Source: an uncultured Acidimicrobiaceae bacterium
Lineage (GTDB): Bacteria; Actinomycetota; Acidimicrobiia; Spongiisociales; UBA5794
NCBI GenBank assembly: GCA_947258375.1
Contig: CAMYIJ010000022.1
Location: 1 to 39,352 of the forward strand
Direction of reading: 5' to 3'
DNA length: 39,352 nucleotides
In this document: positions 30,600-37,889 of the stretch, piece by piece
Numbering within the stretch: position 1 is the first letter of the stretch
How the letters are laid out: the number at the start of each line of letters is the position of its first letter
The notes under the pieces: model-generated
The model's database searches: none
What the model was told of the DNA's origin: nothing
Seen by the model: only the letters and a program-made list of their open reading frames with translations
Program-made: the position numbers and the translations under genes

Positions 30600-32457
30600 G
30601 ACCGGTTGGTGCTTTCCGAGTGGCTTCGGCGACCGCTTCTAGCAACTGGAGCATTGGGAATGGCTTGCGCAGCACTCGGGTCCCTGATCCAACTTGCTCT
30701 TCGAGGCCGGGTGCCCCGGTGCCGGTAACGAGGACCGCCGGGGTTCGTACGCCCTGCGATCGGAGCTGTTGGAGGCAATCGAGCCCATTGGGCCCGGGTA
30801 TGTCGAGGTCGACTATCAACAAGTCGAATCGTTGCGAGCCGGCCGCAACCGTATCCAGCAACTCGTCGCCGGATTCGGCCTGAACGACCTCGTAGCCGGC
30901 TCCCTCCAGGCTTTCGGCCATGATCTCCCGCACGTGACGGTGATCCTCGGTGAGCAGGATGGTGGCGCCGCCGGCGCGGACCATCTGCGGCGCTTGGTCG
31001 GCCCTCAGATCTACCACGTCCGGCGGTTCGATCGCCGGCAGCTCCACAACAAATCTGGTTCCGCTTCCGGGAGTTGAATCGACGTGGATTGCGCCTTCGT
31101 GGCTGGCGACGATGCCGTGGGCGATGGCCAACCCCAATCCGGTGCCGCGTCCGCTCTCGTGGCGGGTGCTGAAGAAGGGCTCGAAGATGCGCCCCTGGAC
31201 GTCGGCGGTCATGCCGTGACCGGTGTCAATCACCTCCAGGCAGACGCGCGGCGATTCCTCGTCCTCGGTGGCGGCACATCGGGTGCGCACGATCAGGCGA
31301 CCACCCTCCGCCATCGCGTCGCGAGCGTTGAGCACAACGTTGATCAGGACCTGCTGCAACTGGGTCCGATCTGCCATCACCCATCGGCAATCGCCCGGGG
31401 CTCCTTCGATTACGAGTTCGATGGAGTCCGGCATCATGCTGTGGAGAAGCGACCCCGTCTCCCAGACCATGGTGCCGAGTTCCACTGGGTCGAGCCGTGC
31501 GGGGGTGCGCCGTCCGAAGGCGAGCAAACCGCTGACGACGTCGTTGGCCTGCTCTGAGGCTTGCTCGATCCGCCGGATCGGCACGAGGGCGGGATGGCCT
31601 GCCGGGAGATGATCGCGGGCCGCCGTTGCGGAGCCCCAGATCGCTGTGATCAGGTTGTTGAAATCGTGAGCGATTTCCCCGGCCATGGTGCCCATGGCGT
31701 CCAGCTTCTGGGCTCGTAGCAAATCCGCCTCGGCTTCGCGTCGCTGGCGCTCCTCGGCAGCCAGCAACAACTGGTCACTCCGAATCCGTCGCAGGAAGAG
31801 CGCCCAGGCTCCGAGTGCCAGGGCAAAGATCCCAAAGGCAACGCTCACCGAGGTGAGCTCGCTGCGCCGCTCGACGCCGAGCTGCACCTCCAGGTGCCTG
31901 CGGGTTTCCGAAACCAGGCTGTCGACGGCCGCCGTGTACTCGGCCCGGTCGGAACCGTAAGCGGGGCCGACCAGGAGAGTCTGCGCGGCGTCCAGATCTC
32001 CGGCAACGAGCGAAGCAACCAGGGAATCGGCGTGAGAACCGATTGCCGAGCTGGCCGTGTCGACCCTACGCACCGCCAGGAGCAGGGTGCCGCCGATCTC
32101 GTCGCACGCAGAATTGACCCGATCTTCGAGGTCGGCCCCGGACTTGGCGAAGCGTTCCGACCAGTCCAGTACGCCGCCGGGCAAGACTGTCGGAGCGGCT
32201 GCACTGATTCCGTGTTCTAGATCCTCGAGCTGATTGCCGTGGAGGGTGGCGGCGAAGTAGACCTCCTCGACGAGCTTCGTGGCGCACTTGCCCGACTCCT
32301 TGTGGGCCACGGCCTGGTAAGAGTGGTAGATGTGCCAGCCCTGCCAGCCCAGCATCGCTGCGGTGAGGGCGCCTGCCAGGATCAGAATGGTGTGCTTGCG
32401 GCCAAAGCCGTGCCGAAGCGGGCCCCCTTCTGCCGCCCTGTGCGACCTGGTCGACAA
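30586..32457 (-). CDS. Hybrid sensor histidine kinase with C-terminal receiver
   Basis: Membrane sensor kinase. TM1 (HTILILAGALTAAMLGWQGWHI) and TM2 (VSVAFGIFALALGAWALFLRR) enclose an extracytoplasmic helical sensor of about 165 residues. A short coiled coil (AAEERQRREAEADLLRAQKLD) leads to the HisKA phospho-histidine in AGEIAHDFNNLITAI. The ATPase has N box INVVLNARDAMAEGG, G1 VIDTGHGMT, F box IFEPFFST and G2 GRGTGLGLAIAHG. A receiver follows (ILLTEDHRHVREIMAES, acceptor Asp in LIVDLDIPGPNG, Lys in RVLRKPF). I chose TTG 32457 because GGGGAGG lies 6 bases upstream; GTG 32484 adds nine residues. The stop lies within the response-regulator gene. No Hpt domain is seen here. Confidence 0.92.
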   Translation of the reverse strand: MSTRSHRAAEGGPLRHGFGRKHTILILAGALTAAMLGWQGWHIYHSYQAVAHKESGKCATKLVEEVYFAATLHGNQLEDLEHGISAAAPTVLPGGVLDWSERFAKSGADLEDRVNSACDEIGGTLLLAVRRVDTASSAIGSHADSLVASLVAGDLDAAQTLLVGPAYGSDRAEYTAAVDSLVSETRRHLEVQLGVERRSELTSVSVAFGIFALALGAWALFLRRIRSDQLLLAAEERQRREAEADLLRAQKLDAMGTMAGEIAHDFNNLITAIWGSATAARDHLPAGHPALVPIRRIEQASEQANDVVSGLLAFGRRTPARLDPVELGTMVWETGSLLHSMMPDSIELVIEGAPGDCRWVMADRTQLQQVLINVVLNARDAMAEGGRLIVRTRCAATEDEESPRVCLEVIDTGHGMTADVQGRIFEPFFSTRHESGRGTGLGLAIAHGIVASHEGAIHVDSTPGSGTRFVVELPAIEPPDVVDLRADQAPQMVRAGGATILLTEDHRHVREIMAESLEGAGYEVVQAESGDELLDTVAAGSQRFDLLIVDLDIPGPNGLDCLQQLRSQGVRTPAVLVTGTGAPGLEEQVGSGTRVLRKPFPMLQLLEAVAEATRKAPTGHERV

Positions 32458-32650
32458 AACCGACCTCCCCGTATCCAACCTCACCCGACTGCGGGCTCAG
32501 CTGCACTACCGACTCTACAGATCGCACGTCGTCGGCGGTTGCTGTGGATAGGGAGGATTCCCGATTTCGGTCGGAGCCCGCCGGACTTACCTTGATTCTG
32601 AGTTCGGGCTCCAGCGAGGACCCCTGCCGGGAGGAGCGCGGCGGATTGGT

Positions 32651-34576
32651 ATGAGAAGCAAGCCATGGTCTCGGGCGCTGCTCGTGGTCCTGATGGTCGG
32701 AGCGATGTTGAGCACGGCCGGGGCCGGGTTCAAGGTGGCGCTGCCGAATGACAACGCGGCCGAGCCGTACCCACTTGTGTTCCCCGTGGCCGGAGACCAT
32801 TCGTACGTGGACACCTTCGGCGCCCCCCGATCCGGCGGCCGCACCCACAAGGGAACCGACATCTTTGCCGCCAAACTCACTCCGGTGGTGGCAGCCGCAG
32901 ATGGCAAAGTGATTCGAATCGCCATTGGAAAGCTGGCCGGTCGCTACATCGTGGTGCTGCACGACGATGGCTGGCGCTCCTACTACATCCACCTGAACAA
33001 CGACACCCCCGGCACCGACGATGGGCATGGCGGCGCCCCCGCCCCGGGGATAGCCGTGGGTGTCCGTGTCACCGCCGGGGATGTGCTCGACTACATCGGC
33101 GATAGCGGCAACGCCGAAGAGACGCCGAGCCATCTGCACTTCGAGCTGCACGATCCCGATGGCGCGGCCGTCAATCCGGAGCCACACCTTCGGGCGGCCG
33201 AATCTGTGGCCGTGTTGAGCTCAGCCGGGACGGAGTGGCCGACCCCCGCACGCCCTGACAGCTATCGCACGAGCGATACTGAGGTCGTTGGCCACTTCGA
33301 TCCCGGTGTTGGTTTTGCCGCCGGGCTGGCGGTGCACAACAACGTCGCCTATCTCGGCACATGGGGCCGGCCGACCGTATGTCCCGGCACCGGCGTGCGG
33401 TTGATAGACGTCGCCGATCCTGCGGAACCGAAGCTGGTGGCGGCGATCGCGACCAACGACGAGTTTCCCGGAACCAGCGCCGACTCGATTTGGGCCGGAG
33501 ACGTGGAGACTGAGGCGTTTGCGGGAAGTCTGGCGATCGTCGCCGTCCGCCTGTGCGACACCGGAGAGCGCCATCGGTGGTCGGATGACTTTCGCGGGCT
33601 GGCCATCTACGACGTGACAGACTCCGGGCAGCCCGAGTTGCTCTCGACGGTTCACACGGGACCGCGCACCCAGGGCAGCAACGAGGCCACCGCGGCCGTG
33701 CGGCCCGACGGGTCGTTCGTCATTGCCGCCACCGTCATGCAATCGTTCCTCCACACCGACGGCTCCATAGGTGACTTTCGGTTGATCGACGCCACTGATC
33801 CGCGCCATCCCGAGCCGAGTTCCAACTGGGATGTCAGGCGGGACCTGCCGCTTGACCTCAACCCGGACGCGGTCGACGGCGTCGAGCTACACGTGCACAG
33901 CGCGTGGCTGGCGCCGGACGGCATGACGGCCTGGCTGGCTGCGTGGGATGCCGGACTGGTGATGCTGGACCTGACGTCGCCGGCGCAGCCAATCGTTGTG
34001 GCGCATGTCCCTGTCGGCGTAGGGACCCGGGGCAACGCCCACACGGCCTCCTTCGATCCGGCTTCCGGGCTCCTGATTCGCACTGATGAGATCCTGGACC
34101 CCGACGGTGTTGAATCGAGCTCTCCCGGGTGGGGCAGGCAGACGCTCTACGACGCGACCGACCTCGCCGACGTGATTCGGGTGGCAACGTTTGGTCCGGC
34201 GGAGGGCGACGATACGGCAGGAGAGGTGGACCGGTCCGGATTCTTCAGTGCCCACGAGGTGGAGGTAGTCGACGGCATCGAGTACGTGACCTGGTATTCC
34301 AATGGCCTGCGAGTGGTCGACCTGGCGGATCCTTCCGAGCCGGTGGAGATCGGGTCGTTCGTGCCCCCGACAGTATCCGATCCGCAAGGTCATTGGCTCG
34401 CCCCCGACGGGAGCAAGTCCTTCCCGCTCGTCTGGGGGGTGGAGGTTGTTGACGGCCTGGTCTATCTGAGTGATGTGCACAGTGGACTCTGGATCGTGCG
34501 CTACGTGCCGCCCGCACCGGAACCCACGGTCCCCCTGACGGAGGCGGACGAGTCCGATGGCCTCTGGGCGCGTTAG
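32651..34576 (+). CDS. Secreted M23 metallopeptidase fused to LVIVD-repeat propeller
   Basis: A 641-residue exported protein. A signal peptide (MRSKPWSRALLVVLMVGAML) is followed by an M23/LytM endopeptidase domain whose zinc ligands are visible: H66 and D70 in HKGTD and H163 in SHLHFEL, with H161 as the paired histidine. M23 enzymes cut peptidoglycan cross-bridges. The remaining ~430 residues contain LVIVD-type beta-propeller blades: GLAVHNNVAYLGTW, VRLIDVADPAEPKLVA, GLAIYDVTDSGQPELLS, LVMLDLTSPAQPIVVA, HEVEVVDGIEYVTWYSNGLR, VVDLADPSEPVEIGSF and WGVEVVDGLVYLSDVHSGLW. The propeller probably binds a wall or surface partner (inference). The ribosome site GGAGGAG is rather far upstream. It is divergent from the kinase gene. 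Confidence 0.88.
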   Translation: MRSKPWSRALLVVLMVGAMLSTAGAGFKVALPNDNAAEPYPLVFPVAGDHSYVDTFGAPRSGGRTHKGTDIFAAKLTPVVAAADGKVIRIAIGKLAGRYIVVLHDDGWRSYYIHLNNDTPGTDDGHGGAPAPGIAVGVRVTAGDVLDYIGDSGNAEETPSHLHFELHDPDGAAVNPEPHLRAAESVAVLSSAGTEWPTPARPDSYRTSDTEVVGHFDPGVGFAAGLAVHNNVAYLGTWGRPTVCPGTGVRLIDVADPAEPKLVAAIATNDEFPGTSADSIWAGDVETEAFAGSLAIVAVRLCDTGERHRWSDDFRGLAIYDVTDSGQPELLSTVHTGPRTQGSNEATAAVRPDGSFVIAATVMQSFLHTDGSIGDFRLIDATDPRHPEPSSNWDVRRDLPLDLNPDAVDGVELHVHSAWLAPDGMTAWLAAWDAGLVMLDLTSPAQPIVVAHVPVGVGTRGNAHTASFDPASGLLIRTDEILDPDGVESSSPGWGRQTLYDATDLADVIRVATFGPAEGDDTAGEVDRSGFFSAHEVEVVDGIEYVTWYSNGLRVVDLADPSEPVEIGSFVPPTVSDPQGHWLAPDGSKSFPLVWGVEVVDGLVYLSDVHSGLWIVRYVPPAPEPTVPLTEADESDGLWAR

Positions 34577-34771
34577 GGGCCCGTACCTCGATCTTCCCGC
34601 GTCTACTCCGGAGCCTCGAACGCGGCCGTGCCTTCCGGCGAGAGCAACGACGACAGGGTCGCGTCGGAGTGCAGGACTGGACTCGAGCGAGAGGACCCAG
34701 GCGACGATCGCGATTCGGCCGACCGCGCACAGGCCTACGATGCGCGCGCCAGGTTATGTGTGGAAGGATTT

Positions 34772-37501
34772 ATGGCTGAGTATCCGGCTGAGTTCGAGTT
34801 TGACGTTCTGCTGAGGGACGGCGACGTCGTTCACATGCGGCCGATTCGGCCGGACGATGTGGAGCTGTTGCGGAGGTTCTACGGACGGGTCGGTCCACAG
34901 AGCGCTTACTTCAGATTCTTTCGGGTGAAGCGTGAGCTGAGTCCCGAAGAGCTGATTCACTTCACCAACGTCGATTACGACGATCGGATGGCACTGATCG
35001 CGATTCACGATGGCGACATGGTTGCGGTGGGCCGCTACGACGTCTTCACCGAGAAGTCGACAGAGGAAGGCAAGGTGGCAGAAGTCGCCTTCCTAGTCGA
35101 GGACGCCTTCCAGGGCCGGGGCATCGGCACCCAGTTGCTCCAGCAGCTGACCGTCTACGCCCGCTCGCTGGGAATCAAGAAGTTCGAGGCCTTTGTGCTT
35201 CGGGACAACCGGGCAATGATGCGGATGTTCCGCGACTCGGGCTACACCCTCACCCGCGAGCTCGACGAGGGCGTCTTCGGGGTTGAGTTCCCGATCGAAT
35301 ACTCTCTCGAAGCACGCGAAGCCGAATGGGAGCACGAGAGGCGAGCCGTCACCGCGTCGCTGATGCCGCTGCTGTACCCGACTTCGGTGGCCGTGATCGG
35401 GGCCAGCCGCGACGAGGAGTCGATCGGCGGCCGGTTGTTCGCGAACCTCTTGGCCCAGGGGTTCAGCGGTCCGGTGTACCCGGTGAACCCGAAGTCCCCC
35501 TATGTCCATGCCGTCAAGGCGTATCCGACGGTGCTCGACATCGACGAGTCCGTCGACCTGGCGTTCATTGCCGTTCCGGCCGGCGCGGTGCTCGACGTGA
35601 TCAACCAGTGCGGTGAGAAAGGTGTCCGCGGCATCGTTGTGATATCCGCCGGGTTCGGCGAAACCGGCGGCACCGGCGCCGAGATGGAAGCCGCTGTGCT
35701 CACCGCGGCGCGCCGCTTCGGGATGCGGATGGTGGGACCGAACTGTATGGGTCTGCTCAACGCCGACCCGACCGTGAGCCTCGACGGGCAATTCGGCCCC
35801 ATCTTCCCACCCGCGGGCAATGTCGCCATGGCTAGTCAGAGCGGAGCCCTCGGGTTGGCGATCCTGAACGAGGCCAAGGAACTCGGGATCGGCCTGTCCA
35901 CATTCGTCTCCCTGGGCAACCGGGTCGACGTCTCGGCCAACGACCTTCTGCTGTACTGGGACGGCGATCCGGCGACCGACGTCATCGTCCTCTACATGGA
36001 ATCGTTCGGGCATGCCAGGCGGTTCGGCAGGCTTGCCCGCCGGGTCAGCCGCACGAAGCCGATCGTTGTGGTGAAGGCCGGTCGTTCCACGGCCGGAGCC
36101 CGGGCCGCCGCCAGCCATACCGGCTCCCTGGCGAGCCTCGACGTTGCCGTCGATGCTCTCTTCAACCAGTCCGGCGTGATCCGCACCCGGACGCTGAACG
36201 AACTGTTCGATGTAGCGAGCCTGCTGGCGAATCAGCCGTTGCCGGCGGGGCCCCGGGTGGCCATCCTCACCAATGCCGGCGGCCCGGCCATCCTGGCGGC
36301 CGATGCGCTCGAGAGCTTCGGGCTTGAGCTCCCGGAATTCTCCCCGGAGCTGCAGGCCAGGCTATCGAATTACCTGCCGGATGAGGCGAGCGTCTCGAAC
36401 CCGGTCGACATGATCGCCTCGGCCAATCCTTACACGTATGGAGCGTGCCTGACGGAGCTTCTGGCGACCGATGAGATCGACGCGGTGATCGTTGTCTACA
36501 TCCCGGCTGCCCCCAAGGGAACCGAAGAGGTCATCGCCGCCATGACGACGGCCATCGAAGGCGCGGCGCGGGACACCACGATCGCGGCGGTTCTCATGGG
36601 CGCCGAGGACGAGATCGAGGCACTGACCCGGGCGGCCAACGTCCCGGTCTACGACTATCCGGAATCTGCCGCCCATGCCCTGGCCGCCGCGGTTCGTTAC
36701 CGGGAGTGGCGGGAGCGCCCCGAAGGGGTCTACCCGAAATTCGATGTCGCCAGCAGGACGGCTGCCGACGCAACCATCCGCGCGGCTATCGCCCGGCTCG
36801 GCACCGACGGCGGATGGCTCGAGGATGCCGAGATGGCGGAGATACTGGGTGCATACAACATTCGCACCGCCCGTTCCGTCAGAACCACGTCTGAGGATGA
36901 AGCCGTCGCCGCGGCCGCCGAAATCGATGGACCCGTAGTGCTCAAAGTCATCTCGCCATCGATCCTGCACAAGTCAGACTCCGGCGGGGTGGTGCTCGGC
37001 GTTGAGGGGGAGGACGCCGTGAGGGCCGCGTACCGCCAGGTATCGGCGATCAGCGACGATGTTGAGGCCGTCCTGGTGCAGGACTTCGTCGCCGGGGGCC
37101 ACGAGGTGATAATCGGCATGACGGAGGATCCGCTGTTCGGGCCGCTCATCGTCTTTGGCCTCGGCGGGATCTTCGTGGAGCTGATGCGAGACGTGTCATT
37201 CCGGATCAACCCGCTAACGGACGTCGACGCCCGCGAGATGCTGTCCGAAGTCCGTTCGGCCGAGATTCTCAAGGGCTATCGAGGCGGGGAGGCGGGCGAT
37301 GTCGCTGCGCTCGAAGAGGTCCTGCTGCGAGTGTCCACGCTCGTCGACCAGCACCCCGAGATCGCCGACATGGATCTCAATCCCGTGAAGGTTCTGCCAC
37401 CGGGGGAAGGCATCTGCGTCGTCGACGTCCGGATGCGTATCCGACCGATCGAAGGCGTCTTCCTCCCCAGCCGCAAAGACATCCCCGGCCGGCTGCTGTA
37501 G
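34772..37501 (+). CDS. GNAT acetyltransferase fused to ADP-forming acyl-CoA synthetase
   Basis: A 909-residue fusion related to protein lysine acetyltransferases of the Pat/PatZ group, with GNAT first (residues 1-165), the order common in actinobacteria. The acetyl-CoA loop is FQGRGIGTQL. Then come a CoA-binding Rossmann domain (SVAVIGASRDEESIGGRLF, PVYPVNPKSP, VGPNCMGLLN), a succinyl-CoA-ligase-like domain (MASQSGALGLAILN, SLGNRVDVSANDLL, KAGRSTAGARAAASHTGSLA with H449), and an ATP-grasp domain (VVLKVISPSILHKSDSGGV with H733, VQDFVAGGHEVIIGM, FGLGGIFVELMRDVSFRINP, DLNPVKVLP). The acyl-CoA synthetase histidine H449 is present, so the domain may be active. The ATG follows GGAAGG; the upstream open frame to 34628 looks non-coding. 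Confidence 0.9.
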   Translation: MAEYPAEFEFDVLLRDGDVVHMRPIRPDDVELLRRFYGRVGPQSAYFRFFRVKRELSPEELIHFTNVDYDDRMALIAIHDGDMVAVGRYDVFTEKSTEEGKVAEVAFLVEDAFQGRGIGTQLLQQLTVYARSLGIKKFEAFVLRDNRAMMRMFRDSGYTLTRELDEGVFGVEFPIEYSLEAREAEWEHERRAVTASLMPLLYPTSVAVIGASRDEESIGGRLFANLLAQGFSGPVYPVNPKSPYVHAVKAYPTVLDIDESVDLAFIAVPAGAVLDVINQCGEKGVRGIVVISAGFGETGGTGAEMEAAVLTAARRFGMRMVGPNCMGLLNADPTVSLDGQFGPIFPPAGNVAMASQSGALGLAILNEAKELGIGLSTFVSLGNRVDVSANDLLLYWDGDPATDVIVLYMESFGHARRFGRLARRVSRTKPIVVVKAGRSTAGARAAASHTGSLASLDVAVDALFNQSGVIRTRTLNELFDVASLLANQPLPAGPRVAILTNAGGPAILAADALESFGLELPEFSPELQARLSNYLPDEASVSNPVDMIASANPYTYGACLTELLATDEIDAVIVVYIPAAPKGTEEVIAAMTTAIEGAARDTTIAAVLMGAEDEIEALTRAANVPVYDYPESAAHALAAAVRYREWRERPEGVYPKFDVASRTAADATIRAAIARLGTDGGWLEDAEMAEILGAYNIRTARSVRTTSEDEAVAAAAEIDGPVVLKVISPSILHKSDSGGVVLGVEGEDAVRAAYRQVSAISDDVEAVLVQDFVAGGHEVIIGMTEDPLFGPLIVFGLGGIFVELMRDVSFRINPLTDVDAREMLSEVRSAEILKGYRGGEAGDVAALEEVLLRVSTLVDQHPEIADMDLNPVKVLPPGEGICVVDVRMRIRPIEGVFLPSRKDIPGRLL

Positions 37502-37504
37502 GTC

Positions 37505-37525
37505 GGGAACGCCTGCGGCGTTCCC
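37505..37525 (+). terminator. Hairpin after the GNAT-acyl-CoA synthetase gene
   Basis: GGGAACGCC and GGCGTTCCC pair perfectly around a TGC loop, starting 3 bases after the stop codon. There is no T run, so it may act as a processing or stabilising hairpin or as a weak terminator. Confidence 0.55.
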
Positions 37526-37567
37526 TCCGAGCGGCTCCTTCGTCGCCGCCCACCTCTCCCAGACGTT

Positions 37568-37591
37568 TGCCACTTCGTGTGCCACTTCGTC
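37568..37591. repeat. Tandem 12-base repeat
   Basis: TGCCACTTCGTG is followed directly by TGCCACTTCGTC, two copies differing at the last base. Function unknown. Confidence 0.6.
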
Positions 37592-37771
37592 TCAAACGGG
37601 GGAGGAGACATCCCTTCCGTGTAAGAAAACGTGGTCTCGGTTGTCTCATCAGTAGAAGGGCTTGGGTCGTCGCGGCCTCTGATCGGCAAGCAGCGACGCC
37701 GAATACAGCGCTCCGTGGCAGCCAAGACCGCTGTGGGTTGCGGGTTCTGGACCAAACCAGGGTGCCGAATC

Positions 37772-37786
37772 CGTTGTCTCACAACG
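37772..37786. promoter_or_regulatory. Operator-like inverted repeat
   Basis: CGTTGT-CTC-ACAACG is a perfect 6-base inverted repeat with a 3-base centre, about 100 bases before the sigma-fusion start. Part of it (GTTGTCTCA) recurs at 37640-37648. It could be a binding site for a regulator or an autoregulatory element. Confidence 0.35.
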
Positions 37787-37889
37787 TAGGTGACTAGTTA
37801 TGGGTCGTTCGGTGGTCTTCGCACAACGCTGCGTGGGCGGCTACGGTTCTTCTCAGGCATCGAGTCGATAGGAAGGCCCGGCCGAAGGT

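Larger units (their letters stand above)
37502..37889. other. 388-base gene-free region upstream of the sigma-fusion gene
   Basis: No convincing coding frame, tRNA or known riboswitch is seen. It holds the hairpin at 37505-37525, a 12-base tandem repeat at 37568-37591, the 9-base direct repeat GTTGTCTCA at 37640-37648 and 37773-37781, and the inverted repeat at 37772-37786. The length and repeats suggest the control region of the following sigma-factor gene. The one longer frame (37567-37797) is very basic and lacks a ribosome site. Confidence 0.5.

Noticed and set aside
37567..37797. 76-codon open frame in the gene-free region
   Set aside because: It starts with TTG without a ribosome site, is extremely Arg-rich, and has no recognisable motif; the region looks regulatory.
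37502..37889. tRNA or known riboswitch in the long intergenic region
   Set aside because: No cloverleaf, T-loop sequence or recognised aptamer core could be found by eye; only short repeats and hairpins are present.
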